A stretch of DNA of 64,000 nt from a bacterium (GCA_016716565.1 JADJWC010000001.1:1240001-1304000); one strand, 5' to 3'. Counted from the stretch's first letter, positions 18,881-28,386 are shown. The notes: generated by a model not told the origin, from the letters alone. Made by a program: numbers and translations.

Positions 18881-18916
18881 AAGTAAAAACAAAAAATTAA
18901 AAATTACAATTGATTA

Positions 18917-19870
18917 TTGAACAAAATAATTTCAAAAATACTAAACGATCCAGAAATTAAAGAAAAACCTCCAGTCCTTGTTGATATAGGTGCGAGTGAA
19001 AAGATTCATCCTAAATGGAAAAAGATTGCAATATATTCAGTTTGTCTTGCATTTGATGCTGATGAAAGAGATTTCAAATTTATTGAAAAAGAGCAGAGTA
19101 GATTTAAAAAATTATATGTGTATAATAGTGTAGCCTCAGACAAAGACATTAACAAAACTGATTTTTACCTAACAAAATCTCCGTACTGCTCTAGTATATT
19201 ACAACCGGATTTAATGAGATTGAAACCTTATGTCCATTCAAATTTATTTGAAATTGAAAAAAAAGTAAAATTAAATTCTATACATATTCAAAAAGCGCTT
19301 GACAAAGCAAATCTGAAATATGTCGATTGGTTTAAAACTGATTCGCAAGGTATAGATTTAAGATTATTTAATTCTTTGGATGAAAAAATTAGAAGGAAGA
19401 TAATTGTTGCGGAGTTTGAACCAGGAATTATTGATGCTTACTTATATGAGGACAAACTCTATTCTGTCTTACAAGAATTATCCAATAGAGAATTCTGGTT
19501 AACTGATCTAGTAATAAAAGGAGTACCAAGGTTTCCGAATGAATTTTTAGTAACAGAATTTAAAGGGAAATTGTTCCGAAAATTAATTAAAGAATCGCTT
19601 AAAAAATCACCCGGTTGGGGAGAGATGACATTCTTCAATACTTTTAATAGTTCAGAATTAGGGAAACGAGAATATCTCCTTGGCTGGCTTTTTTCAACGT
19701 TGCAAAATCACCATTCTTTTGCATTTGTACTTGCAGAAACTGGGTTGAAGAAATTTGACCTGGCACTGTTTGCAGAATTGAAGCGTTTCTCAAAAAAGAA
19801 AATTAAAAGTGATGTTTATTCTTTGAAATTCTTACCTTCAGTGTATGAATTAATTAAAAAGAAACTATGA
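18917..19870 (+). CDS. FkbM-like methyltransferase
   Basis: A 317-residue protein with a divergent SAM fold: PPVLVDIGASE near residue 22, AFDADERDF, and VDWFKTDSQGIDLRLF in place of the FkbM hallmark LKVDIEGAE. The glycine loop is poor (DIGASEKIHP), so catalytic competence is uncertain. The start is a TTG. Its stop overlaps the next FkbM gene by 4 bases (ATGA), so both products are probably made together and might act as a pair. Confidence 0.65.
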   Translation: MNKIISKILNDPEIKEKPPVLVDIGASEKIHPKWKKIAIYSVCLAFDADERDFKFIEKEQSRFKKLYVYNSVASDKDINKTDFYLTKSPYCSSILQPDLMRLKPYVHSNLFEIEKKVKLNSIHIQKALDKANLKYVDWFKTDSQGIDLRLFNSLDEKIRRKIIVAEFEPGIIDAYLYEDKLYSVLQELSNREFWLTDLVIKGVPRFPNEFLVTEFKGKLFRKLIKESLKKSPGWGEMTFFNTFNSSELGKREYLLGWLFSTLQNHHSFAFVLAETGLKKFDLALFAELKRFSKKKIKSDVYSLKFLPSVYELIKKKL

Positions 19871-20682
19871 TTAACCCAGCATTAAAATATAGGTTGAACG
19901 GAGTCTATAAGTTCATAACTAATCCTTATGAGAGAAAATTTTTTTGGCTGTCGGTTAAATATGGTAGTAGACAAAGATTTTTGGAAACCAATATCAAGTT
20001 TCTTCGGTATGAATTTGTTGTTCCTGATGCACTTTCGTTTATCTGGCAATTCAAAGAAATTTTTGTTGACGAATTCTATAAATTTAATACTACTTCAAAT
20101 AATCCTGTTATTTATGATTGTGGTGCGAATGTCGGAACTAGTTGTGCATATTTCAGATATTTATATCCAAATTCGCGTATTGTTGCTTTTGAACCTAATA
20201 ATAAAATTGCTGACTACCTTGAAAAAAATCTAAATAAGAATTCATTTCAAAATGTTGAAGTTGTCAGAAAAGCAGTGTGGATTGATGAATCGGGAATTGA
20301 TTTGGGAATGGAGAGCGCAGATGGTTCATCAATTTTTTTAAATAAAAATAAGACAAAAGTTGATTCTGTTCGATTAAAAAATTACCTGGAAAAAGAAGGT
20401 CGGATAGATATGCTCAAAGTGGATATCGAAGGAGCTGAAATTGCTGTGATTCAGGATTGCAATAATAGTTTAACGAACGTGCAAAATATTTTTGTTGAAT
20501 TTCACTCATTTAATGATCAGCCTCAAAAGTTATCTGATCTTTTAAGTGTGCTGGAAAAAGCTGGATTCAGTTATTTTATTGATCAACCAGAAAACAGACA
20601 CACCCCCTTCATAAATCGTTTCAACAAAAGTAATCCCAACATTGAATTACAATTAAATATCTTTGCTTACAGGAATCATTAA
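19867..20682 (+). CDS. FkbM family methyltransferase
   Basis: A 271-residue protein with a canonical FkbM fold. The SAM loop is YDCGANVGTS (about residues 80-89), the strand-2 acid is in VAFEPNN, and the hallmark is MLKVDIEGAEIAVI. FkbM enzymes usually O-methylate sugars or polyketides, so a sugar in the surface glycan is the likely target. It is translationally coupled to the upstream FkbM-like gene. Confidence 0.85.
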   Translation: MINPALKYRLNGVYKFITNPYERKFFWLSVKYGSRQRFLETNIKFLRYEFVVPDALSFIWQFKEIFVDEFYKFNTTSNNPVIYDCGANVGTSCAYFRYLYPNSRIVAFEPNNKIADYLEKNLNKNSFQNVEVVRKAVWIDESGIDLGMESADGSSIFLNKNKTKVDSVRLKNYLEKEGRIDMLKVDIEGAEIAVIQDCNNSLTNVQNIFVEFHSFNDQPQKLSDLLSVLEKAGFSYFIDQPENRHTPFINRFNKSNPNIELQLNIFAYRNH

Positions 20683-20685
20683 AGT

Positions 20686-21663
20686 TTAGCTACTTTCGTT
20701 TTCTTTCAGTTCACTAATCGGAATAATATTATAAGTGCCTCTCAGTTTTCTTAATAAATATAATATTGGAGTTTTCCAACTGAATTTCTTTTTTATTGCC
20801 CCCTGCATATCAAAGCCAGCCAGATCAAGCAGATATTTTATATACGGCTTGTAAAAAATATCAAAAACCTTTGAAGATATGTATTTTCGACCAAGCTCTA
20901 CTTCGAATGAATTTAGGAATTTCAGATAGTGAAAGTGAAAAAAGATTACATCAAACAAGTCACCTTTCTTTGTAATACCTGTAACTTTACCGTTGTTAAT
21001 TTGGTAATCAAATTGCTGAACATTCCAATTCGCGAGAGCCCCCTTGTGCTTTAAAGTATCTACACCTTCAAAAGTAGATAATTCATTTAAATACATTTGA
21101 TCACCAAATTTTCCATTCTCCTTTTTTTTGTAGCACCATTCTCGGCAACGGTCATTCCACCAATTCAAAGCTGACAAACCTGCTTCATTATTTCTGTAAG
21201 AAATAAAACCTGCATTGTAAATTCCATTCTTTAATTCATTTTTGTACTGAGGTGAAAAATTGTGAGGAGTTATTAATACTGAATTATTTCCCATTTCTTC
21301 AAAAATAGGATCGGGCGAAGTATAAAAGAAGATGTCTGCATCAATATAAGTTACGAGATCAAGATCATATTTTCTAAAGAGGAAATTAATGCAGGAAGCT
21401 TTTATTGTCCAGAAGTATTCTGCTACATCTCTATCCATTTTTATCTGCTTTAATTCTTCATCTTCGATCTCAGATAAACGCACAACGATAGCCTTAGATA
21501 ATTTTTTTTTCATCAATAGATCAAAACACTTTTCATCTGGTGTAAAGATGAACAATCGAAAATCACAAACCTTTTCAAGTGAGTAGTAAAGTGCTAATCC
21601 TTTAGAATAATAGCTTAAATCGAATATTGTGCAAAATTTATATATTTGGTTTTGTGTAATCAT
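20686..21663 (-). CDS. GT-A family glycosyltransferase (nucleotide-diphospho-sugar transferase)
   Basis: A 325-residue protein with a GT8-like start (CTIFDLSYYSKGLALYYSL) and a DxD motif at residues 108-110 in TYIDADIFFYTSPDPIF. The segment GIYNAGFISYRN and the DQMYLN motif fit the same superfamily. It is encoded convergently, ending 3 bases from the FkbM stop. Donor and acceptor sugars cannot be read from the sequence. Confidence 0.8.
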   Translation of the reverse strand: MITQNQIYKFCTIFDLSYYSKGLALYYSLEKVCDFRLFIFTPDEKCFDLLMKKKLSKAIVVRLSEIEDEELKQIKMDRDVAEYFWTIKASCINFLFRKYDLDLVTYIDADIFFYTSPDPIFEEMGNNSVLITPHNFSPQYKNELKNGIYNAGFISYRNNEAGLSALNWWNDRCREWCYKKKENGKFGDQMYLNELSTFEGVDTLKHKGALANWNVQQFDYQINNGKVTGITKKGDLFDVIFFHFHYLKFLNSFEVELGRKYISSKVFDIFYKPYIKYLLDLAGFDMQGAIKKKFSWKTPILYLLRKLRGTYNIIPISELKENESS

Positions 21664-21736
21664 TAAATAGTGAATTCTTTAAGAATAAAATTCAATTGGA
21701 AAATATACTCATTTAATAAAAACAAATTTACAAATT

Positions 21737-22720
21737 ATGAATGCAGTTAAAGGAAAAAAGGTTTTAATTACCGGTGGTCTTGGAATGATTGGCAGTACCA
21801 TTGCTAACAAATTGGTTACGTATGGGGCTGAGGTTACTATTTTGGACTCATTAATTGAACCATATGGCGGAAATTTTTTCAATGTTGAAGACATAAAGAA
21901 CAGAATCAAGATAAATATATCAGATATACGCGATAAAGAATCCTTGAAAATATTAATTAAAGATGTTAATATAATTTTCAATCTAGCGGCACAGGTTAGT
22001 CATAACGATAGTTTATTGAATCCCTCTTTGGATGCAGATATAAATTATATTGGTCATTTAAATGTGCTTGAGGCTGTTCGAAATTTTAACCCTGAAGCTA
22101 AAGTACTTTACTCCGGATCACGTCTTCAGTTTGGAAAGATATTAAAGAATCCTGTTAATGAAGACCATCCGCTTAATCCACTGACACCTTATGCATTGAA
22201 TAAAACTGCTGCTGAAAATCTATACTTATACTATCATAGAGTGTACAACATTCCTGTAGTGATTTTCAGGATAGCAAATCCTTACGGCCCTCGATGCCAG
22301 ATGAAGCATAGTAAGTATTCGATAATAAACTGGTTTATCCGGAATGCTATGGAGGGAAAAGATATAACAATTTTTGGAGATGGTATTCAGATGCGAGATT
22401 ATATCTTTGTTGACGATCTTGCCGATGCTTTTATTTCAGCTTCAGTTGCTGATAAAACTACTGGCGAAGTATTCAATGTAGGATCTGGAACAGGTACTAA
22501 GTTCAAGGATATGGTTGAGAATATTATTAAGATAGTTGGTAAAGGGGAAATTAATTATGTTTCTTGGCCGAATAATTATCTAAACGTGGAAACTGGTGAT
22601 TATATTACGGATATAACTAAAATTAAAAGTTGTATAAATTGGGTTCCACAATTTGATTTAAGAATAGGGATCCTGAAAACTTTTGAGTACTATTCAAAGT
22701 ATCGTGTACATTATTGGTAG
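21737..22720 (+). CDS. NAD-dependent epimerase/dehydratase (extended SDR)
   Basis: A 327-residue extended short-chain dehydrogenase. The Rossmann loop is GGLGMIG (13-19), and the catalytic pair is Y152 and K156 in YALNK. NVGSGTGTKF and FGDGIQMRDYIFVDD match UDP-glucose 4-epimerase and related sugar-nucleotide enzymes. It probably supplies an activated sugar for the glycan made by this cluster. The specific reaction (4-epimerase, dehydratase or decarboxylase) is not determined. Confidence 0.86.
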   Translation: MNAVKGKKVLITGGLGMIGSTIANKLVTYGAEVTILDSLIEPYGGNFFNVEDIKNRIKINISDIRDKESLKILIKDVNIIFNLAAQVSHNDSLLNPSLDADINYIGHLNVLEAVRNFNPEAKVLYSGSRLQFGKILKNPVNEDHPLNPLTPYALNKTAAENLYLYYHRVYNIPVVIFRIANPYGPRCQMKHSKYSIINWFIRNAMEGKDITIFGDGIQMRDYIFVDDLADAFISASVADKTTGEVFNVGSGTGTKFKDMVENIIKIVGKGEINYVSWPNNYLNVETGDYITDITKIKSCINWVPQFDLRIGILKTFEYYSKYRVHYW

Positions 22721-22733
22721 AAAAGAGATATGT

Positions 22734-24014
22734 TTATCTCAAAATACTTTCAAGAATTAGAAATATCTCTTTGCTAATATTTTCCCTCTCAAATCTCTTA
22801 ATGAACTCTGGATTTGTTTTATAATTTACTGCTTCATTAAAAAACTCCTCGGCACCTTCATCATAACTAAAAATAATTCCTGCATTCACATCATTCAGAA
22901 TTCTTTTAACTTCATCATTCCCATCACCGAAGGCGATGATCGGTTTTCCGGCTCGCAGATATTCAAAAAGTTTTCCCGGAACGTGGCGTGGTTCTGTCGC
23001 ACAAACTAAAAGGTAATCAGCTTTCATCATTTCTTTCAACATTGATTTGTAAGGTAAGAATCCTTTGTATTCAGTGTGTGATTCTAGCCCTGTATCTTTA
23101 ATTGATTGCTTAATTTCAGGTGAAACAGTACCGATAAATAATAATTTTAATTTTTTTCCTTTTTCAATTTCTCTTCGGATTGTCTGCCAGAAATATTTTG
23201 GATTCTGGTGATCAAATATATTTCCTGCATGTAAAATTACTTCCACGTCTTTTTGTTTTGCATCATCCATCATCCATCTTCCATCATCCATCTTGAAATC
23301 TTCTTCGCTATAACCCCAGTAAAGCAATTTTGATTTTTCTTTTATGAATGGATACTTCGACTCATAATCTTTTTTCATCGTATCAGTCACGAAGATTGCT
23401 GAAGCGGCATTTTGTAAAACAGATTTTTCAAGATGATTATCGATGCGTAAAGTCAACCTGCTCCGCTGAAAAATTTTGTAATAAGAAATATCGACCCATG
23501 GATCTATGAATACAGGTATATGTGGAATACTAAATTTGGAAGAAAGTTTTTTCCCAATCAAATGTGTGGTGTGGGGTGGACCAATTGAGATTATTGCATC
23601 AACTTTTTCTCGTTGCAGATTTTGTGTCCCAGCTTTTACTGCCGGGAAATACCATCCGACTCTTGCATCCGGAATAAAAAGATTCATTCTTATCCATACA
23701 GACAGTCTGTGAGAAAAGTTTTTGTTCTTTTTTGATATTGTTTCAGAAGCTATCAGTTGGTCACTTTTTGATTTGCCAATTAATCTTTTGTAGACATTAA
23801 AAGGCTCAATCGATTTTGCCCGGATGATTTTGGTATCTGTCGGAATTTCATTCACAAAAGTTTCATCTTTTTGCGAGAATGTATCCTCATCAATAGTAAG
23901 AACGGATGGCTGCCATCCAAGTGAGGGAAGATGTTTAATGATTTTTAATGGCCAGTGAAGTGAAGCTTTTCCGGATGGCGGCCAGTAGTATGTTATGAAT
24001 AAAACTTTCTTCAT
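22734..24014 (-). CDS. GT4-like glycosyltransferase with an in-frame repeat insertion
   Basis: A 426-residue GT-B protein. The N-terminal YYWPPSGKASLHWPLK and C-terminal VPGKLFEYLRAGKPIIAF are typical of GT4-type transferases. The latter contains the donor-binding E-x-x-x-G pattern. At about residues 241-251, between the two Rossmann domains, sits MDDGRWMMDDA. It is encoded by the repeat at 23261-23292, which belongs to the same family as the element at 7913-8048. The insertion lies just before VEVILHAGN, in a linker, so function may survive. Confidence 0.83.
   Translation of the reverse strand: MKKVLFITYYWPPSGKASLHWPLKIIKHLPSLGWQPSVLTIDEDTFSQKDETFVNEIPTDTKIIRAKSIEPFNVYKRLIGKSKSDQLIASETISKKNKNFSHRLSVWIRMNLFIPDARVGWYFPAVKAGTQNLQREKVDAIISIGPPHTTHLIGKKLSSKFSIPHIPVFIDPWVDISYYKIFQRSRLTLRIDNHLEKSVLQNAASAIFVTDTMKKDYESKYPFIKEKSKLLYWGYSEEDFKMDDGRWMMDDAKQKDVEVILHAGNIFDHQNPKYFWQTIRREIEKGKKLKLLFIGTVSPEIKQSIKDTGLESHTEYKGFLPYKSMLKEMMKADYLLVCATEPRHVPGKLFEYLRAGKPIIAFGDGNDEVKRILNDVNAGIIFSYDEGAEEFFNEAVNYKTNPEFIKRFERENISKEIFLILESILR
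23261..23292 (-). repeat. Repeat family B copy inside a glycosyltransferase gene
   Basis: On the minus strand this reads as tandem GATGGATGATG/GATGGAAGATG units and encodes MDDGRWMMDD. The core GATGGAAGATG matches the arms at 7913-8048. It is a multiple-of-three insertion that keeps the frame. Confidence 0.55.
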
Positions 24015-24021
24015 AAAATAC

Positions 24022-24636
24022 TCAATCTATTTTCTTACCAACAAACCTGATGACACTTGCTTCGCCACTATGTTTACTTCCTTCGTTAATGTATAAGTTT
24101 CTTTCTTCAATTAAAATTGTTTTAATGTTTTGAAAATCACTTTGAATTTCTTCTACTGAACTTAGCATCGAAATATCCTGCGGTCCGCCTGATTCTTTTC
24201 CCAATTGGTTCTTTGAAAATAGTTCGAGTATAAGAATTCCACCTTTAGTGAGCGAACCGATTAATTTCTTGTGCAATTCCACTCTTTCGATAGGGCGAAG
24301 ATGCACAAAAATTACTGCCGCTACATTGTAGTTATTTTTTTCGGGTGAAAAATCAATTAAATCAATTACTTTGTAATTTATTTGAACTGCATATTGTTGA
24401 GCCAGTATCAATGCCTTTTGTTTTGCAATTTTACTTTGATCGATCGCATCAACCTGCCAGCCTGCACGAGCTGCATAAACTGCATTTCGACCTTCACCTT
24501 CACCGGGTAAAATTAATTTTCCTGGTTTGAGAATTTTATTGATTTGTTCTTTGAAGAATTGATTTGGTTCTGTACCATAGATGAATTCTTCACCAGAATA
24601 TCTCTCATCCCAAAAGTTTGATTCGTATAATGACAT
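24022..24636 (-). CDS. Class I SAM-dependent methyltransferase (TehB-like)
   Basis: A 204-residue protein starting FWDERYSGEEFIYGTEPNQF. The SAM loop is LPGEGEGRNAVYAA, and GWQVDAIDQS is strand 2. This pattern is common to TehB/thiopurine methyltransferase-like proteins. It ends 7 bases upstream of the GT4-like gene on the same strand, so they may be cotranscribed. Substrate unknown. Confidence 0.8.
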   Translation of the reverse strand: MSLYESNFWDERYSGEEFIYGTEPNQFFKEQINKILKPGKLILPGEGEGRNAVYAARAGWQVDAIDQSKIAKQKALILAQQYAVQINYKVIDLIDFSPEKNNYNVAAVIFVHLRPIERVELHKKLIGSLTKGGILILELFSKNQLGKESGGPQDISMLSSVEEIQSDFQNIKTILIEERNLYINEGSKHSGEASVIRFVGKKID

Positions 24637-24790
24637 ATCTCATTTTCTTCAAATAATAACTCAAATTTAGGAATAAAGAATTCTACTAGAAAGAATATGT
24701 TTTGTTATACAATCATAATTCGGATTGAAATTCAGAGATGACAATACTGATTTCTTTCAATATATTTCAGCAGGAGTTATTAAAAATATT

Positions 24791-25165
24791 GTGAAAGAAA
24801 TTTTGAGAAATATAGATCGGTTCATCGTTGTAGGTGATCGTGTGCTAATCAAACCACAGGAAGAATCTTCAAGAACATCAAGCGGGTTATATCTTCCTGC
24901 AGGAGTTGCTGAGAAAGAGAGAGTACAAAGCGGATATGTTATTAAGGTTGGTCCCGGTTATGCTACATCAACTGAAGTAGATGATGAACCTTGGAAGGAG
25001 AGTGCAAACAAAGTCAAGTACATTCCATTACAAGCAAGGGAAGGGGATTTAGCAATATTTTTGAGGAAAGAGGCTGTTGAAATAGAATTTGATAAAGAGA
25101 AATATCTTATAATTCCTCAATCTGCAATCCTGCTTTTAATCCGGAATGAAGATTTTTCCGTTTGA
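24791..25165 (+). CDS. GroES/Cpn10-like protein
   Basis: About 125 residues with Cpn10-fold signatures: FIVVGDRVLIKPQEESSRT, SGLYLPAGVAEKE and QSGYVIKVGPG. The C-terminal YLIIPQSAILLLI resembles the final strand of GroES. It lacks a clear GroES mobile loop, and there is no groEL next to it. It looks like the atypical stand-alone GroES-like proteins seen in Bacteroidota rather than the true cochaperone. The start is uncertain: I chose GTG 24791 (GGAG 14 bases upstream). A TTG at 24725 would add 22 residues. Confidence 0.75.
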   Translation: MKEILRNIDRFIVVGDRVLIKPQEESSRTSSGLYLPAGVAEKERVQSGYVIKVGPGYATSTEVDDEPWKESANKVKYIPLQAREGDLAIFLRKEAVEIEFDKEKYLIIPQSAILLLIRNEDFSV

Positions 25166-25190
25166 CAATTCGTACGTTTTGTAAGGTCTA

Positions 25191-25994
25191 TTAAGAGCTA
25201 AAACCAAATTCCCATTCAACTTTTCCTGTGTGAAAGTGTTTATCAGGTCTGATTACTTCCTGAGTTTCAGAGACAAAGTTGTTTTCATTAAATTCTTCTT
25301 GCCTAAATGTTGAAGTTTCTAGCTCTTGCTCAGGTGTAAGTACTTTCTGTGGGAGAGAATTTATTTTGATAGTATCTGCTTTTAATACTTCTTCGTCCTC
25401 ACTACTTTCGACAAGTGTAAAGTCAGCTGAAGTTTCTGAGATCAATTCCGTTGTTTCTATAGTTTCAGTTGATGGTTGATCTATAATTTCATTAGTATTT
25501 GATTCAAAATTCTGAACTTCTTCCTGTTTCTGTTGTAAAGGAGATTCAACAAACGGATTTGATTCTACAGGTACAGTAGTTTTTGATAGTCTTTCATGTC
25601 TGTGACTTTGAGCTTCACCAAGTTCATTAAGCTCCTTCTCTATTAGTTTTTTATTTTCGATGTCTTCCAGAGCAACCTTAACACTTGTATATAATGGAAA
25701 GATTTTCCCGATTGAATTTAGTGTCAGAAAAATACTTGATTGTTCTATTGGCTCAATAATTACAAGCGTTCTGTTCTGGCTTTTCAGTCTTTTGTAGCTG
25801 CTAACCAGGACACCGAGAAAAGTTGAATCGAGATGTTCACAAGCACTTAAATTAACTATGATGTCTTTATCATTCTCCGCGATGGTTTCCTCAAGCAGAT
25901 CTCTGAACTCAGTGGCTTCCACTAGAGTTGCGCGTAGTAAATTAACATTAAATACCACCGCGTAGTTTTCAATTTTTCGTTCGATTGATTCCAT
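25191..25994 (-). CDS. STAS-domain protein (anti-sigma-factor antagonist-like) with long acidic tail
   Basis: About 267 residues from ATG 25994. The first 115 form a STAS domain: IIVNLSACEHLDSTFLGVLV carries the serine that is phosphorylated in SpoIIAA-type antagonists. The rest (about 140 residues) is an acidic, Ser/Thr/Glu-rich tail without predicted fold. Upstream codons back to 26096 read as basic, unrelated sequence, so the ATG is preferred. It may take part in partner switching. The PP2C phosphatase at 59256 is a possible but unlinked partner. Confidence 0.78.
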   Translation of the reverse strand: MESIERKIENYAVVFNVNLLRATLVEATEFRDLLEETIAENDKDIIVNLSACEHLDSTFLGVLVSSYKRLKSQNRTLVIIEPIEQSSIFLTLNSIGKIFPLYTSVKVALEDIENKKLIEKELNELGEAQSHRHERLSKTTVPVESNPFVESPLQQKQEEVQNFESNTNEIIDQPSTETIETTELISETSADFTLVESSEDEEVLKADTIKINSLPQKVLTPEQELETSTFRQEEFNENNFVSETQEVIRPDKHFHTGKVEWEFGFSS

Positions 25995-26208
25995 CTTAAT
26001 TATGCCTCTACTTATTTTTAAATATTTAATTCTATGAGCTGAAATAGCTCGCTTTATAAGAATTACTTCACCGTTGACAATTTTCAGGCCACACAATGAA
26101 TAGCATTATTTAATAAATGATTGTAATAACGACAAAATCGTCAGTGGATTCAGAAGATTTTTCCGATAAAAAAGTGAAAAATGAAAGCTAATTCTTCCCA
26201 TTAATTAT

Positions 26209-26430
26209 GTGTCGGACAAAATTTTCGTAAAGAAAGTGATTTGGTACGTTGCAGTAAAAATGAATTTTTTCACACAGAGTAGTTCAAACTTGATTACATT
26301 ATCGAACATTGAGAAGAAAAATATTAATGAGTTTTTACAGACAAAATTGGAAGGATTAAAAGATCCTGTAATTTTGAAAAGAATTCAGAGGAAATACAGC
26401 ACAGTTCAGGATATAATTGATTTAATTTAA
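26209..26430 (+). CDS. Small hypothetical protein
   Basis: A 73-codon ORF from GTG 26209, or 56 codons from ATG 26260. Residues are basic with NIEKKNINEFLQTKLEGL, which could form a helix. No family is recognised, and no strong ribosome site precedes either start. It lies in the gap between the STAS gene and pseudopilin cassette 1. It could be spurious. Confidence 0.3.
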   Translation: MSDKIFVKKVIWYVAVKMNFFTQSSSNLITLSNIEKKNINEFLQTKLEGLKDPVILKRIQRKYSTVQDIIDLI

Positions 26431-26466
26431 ATCATAGTTTTGCATTTATCAATTAAACACAAAATA

Positions 26467-27717
26467 TCATTCAAACCATGAGACTATTCTGAATCCTCCA
26501 GTACCTGGATAAAAGGGAGGTGACATAAAAGCTAATCTCCAATCATATCGGTACTGTTTTGTAAAGCCCGACTTTATGCCGCTAGAACCAAATGTTCCAA
26601 CTGGTTGCCTGCAATTTTGCTGTATTCCGCCAAGAAGATTTATATCTCCACTGATTGGTCGCGAAGCGTGATTGTAAGCCCCAAACCCCCACTTTTCGCT
26701 GAAGACAGAAGCTTGAATATTGATATTATTTTTATTTGCAGCGTTTTCTGTAATCCAGATGTAGTTTTCAGCAATGATACCTAATAAATCTGTTGAATTC
26801 GGATCAACCATTGGATTGGTGTTATATACAATATCATCATCTAGCCAGATCGTTCCTTTTCCCGTAGAGGTAGTTGAAGAAGAACATCCTATTGTGTATT
26901 TTCCTTTCACTGTCCCTTTTAGACGCACCACCATATTCTTTGCATAAATGAGTCCATTAGGTGCTGCTGTGGGCAAATATAAAGCAAGATATTTATCTGA
27001 ATATTTATGTTTATAACGAAGTGTGTCTTTATCAAAAAATAAGTAGACTGTATCTTTATTTTCAAATTTAAATCCCTTGTCGTCTGCAGCTGCTTCAAGA
27101 TTTTCGACAGCTTGAGGTGGTATCTCTAAGTTTTTCCCAGGCTCATAAATACCAGTAATCGTTGGTTTATCTGTTGATTTATTGGTATAGTATTCAATTG
27201 CTCCTTTATGAGAAGTATGTTTACCAAGGAATGCAGGATGATTTGCAACTCGCAATTTATCCTGTGTATGGAATGGTCCCCAAACCGTATCTTTTCCGGT
27301 CCACCATATTTTTTCTGTTGATGAAGGACTGGACCTTTCGTACGTTGAATAATAAGCATACTCTGAAAAATTGCTTGGTGCAATTCTTAATTTAATTTGA
27401 CTGGATTTTCCCATAAAAGTACCGGTAGAAGTAATCTCTCTTAAGCCCAGATCTGCATCAACAATTTGGACATTAACGTTAAGATAGCCATCCTGAAATG
27501 GTAGATTTGAGTATCCGGTTGTCCAGGTGGGATTCATATATATTGCATTGGCTGCGATGTTTGCGCCGCTGATTGCGATATTATGAGCGACAGTTTCTTT
27601 CTGATATTTTACATAGTTATCAACGGCTTGATTTGAGATATTACCGAACTTATGGCCTACAATTAAAAGTGTTAGAGTAAACCCCATCACTACGAGAAGA
27701 ATTGCTTTACCAGTCAT
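26467..27717 (-). CDS. PilX-like pseudopilin-type protein, cassette 1 third gene
   Basis: A 416-residue protein with one N-terminal helix (AILLVVMGFTLTLLIVGH) followed by NIAISGANIAANAIYMNP. That resembles the N-terminus of PilX/GspK-type minor pilins. The large exported part contains a beta-rich region with short Ser/Thr tracts (CSSSTTSTGKG). The last residues are FRIVSWFE, matching FKIASWWE of the paralogue at 30925. No type III signal peptide cleavage site is visible. A good ribosome site (AAAGGA) precedes the ATG. The gene follows the PilW-like gene by 33 bases. Confidence 0.62.
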   Translation of the reverse strand: MTGKAILLVVMGFTLTLLIVGHKFGNISNQAVDNYVKYQKETVAHNIAISGANIAANAIYMNPTWTTGYSNLPFQDGYLNVNVQIVDADLGLREITSTGTFMGKSSQIKLRIAPSNFSEYAYYSTYERSSPSSTEKIWWTGKDTVWGPFHTQDKLRVANHPAFLGKHTSHKGAIEYYTNKSTDKPTITGIYEPGKNLEIPPQAVENLEAAADDKGFKFENKDTVYLFFDKDTLRYKHKYSDKYLALYLPTAAPNGLIYAKNMVVRLKGTVKGKYTIGCSSSTTSTGKGTIWLDDDIVYNTNPMVDPNSTDLLGIIAENYIWITENAANKNNINIQASVFSEKWGFGAYNHASRPISGDINLLGGIQQNCRQPVGTFGSSGIKSGFTKQYRYDWRLAFMSPPFYPGTGGFRIVSWFE

Positions 27718-27750
27718 ATAATTAATCCTTTTGTTGTCATTTAAAAAATA

Positions 27751-28386
27751 TCATTCTGTTTTAGATCTGCTCACATTCCTTGAAGCCAGTCTTATTTGTT
27801 TCCAGAATGCATTTGAATATTTTTCATCATACGCTGCAACATTCTCAACTGTCAAGTTAATTTCAATACTTTTAATTAATCCTCGTGTTAGTACCGGAGT
27901 TGGTATGATATCATCATTTACATCATAGTATACCATTCTAAATTCTGTTACACCCAGGTTAGATGCTACTGGAGTTTGATTATTTTCTACTCTGTACAAA
28001 ATTCTGTCTCGTGGATTTGGTGTGGATGAACATTCAGAAGTTGGACCTAGATAATATCTGACTGAATCTAAAAAACCATCATAAGGGTATAAATCGGTGT
28101 AATAAGAAATGCTTGATGAATCCGCATAGTAAATAGCTTGTGAAGAAACAAATGGTTGTTTAGTTTTTGGGTCAGCGATTGCATCCCAGGTGTTACAATA
28201 ACCGATTTTTCTAAAATCAAATTCTATCATTTGAGCTAAGGTTAAAAGATTTTGTTGAATTGTTAGTTCACCGCTGTTGTTATAAGTCTTTTCAGTGCTG
28301 GCATCACTTAATCGCCATACTATCGTCATTAGAATACCCCCGAGTATCATTGAGCCTGCAATATCCATAAGTGTAGTAAATCCCAT
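27751..28386 (-). CDS. PilW/GspJ-like pseudopilin-type protein, cassette 1 second gene
   Basis: A 211-residue protein with an N-terminal membrane helix after MGFTTLMD. MG|FTTLMD superficially recalls a prepilin signal, but the conserved glutamate at +5 is absent. The segment SGELTIQQNLLTLAQMIEFDFRKIGY (residues about 38-63) is strongly conserved with the paralogue at 31935. PRDRILYRVEN is also shared. ATG 28386 is preferred over the GTG one codon upstream because AGGAG lies 6 bases before it. Likely cotranscribed with both neighbours. Confidence 0.62.
   Translation of the reverse strand: MGFTTLMDIAGSMILGGILMTIVWRLSDASTEKTYNNSGELTIQQNLLTLAQMIEFDFRKIGYCNTWDAIADPKTKQPFVSSQAIYYADSSSISYYTDLYPYDGFLDSVRYYLGPTSECSSTPNPRDRILYRVENNQTPVASNLGVTEFRMVYYDVNDDIIPTPVLTRGLIKSIEINLTVENVAAYDEKYSNAFWKQIRLASRNVSRSKTE

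Noticed and set aside
6843..24636. Glycan cluster as a mobile genomic island
   Set aside because: Gene content is typical of variable surface-glycan loci, but no integrase, transposase, tRNA junction or flanking direct repeats were found.
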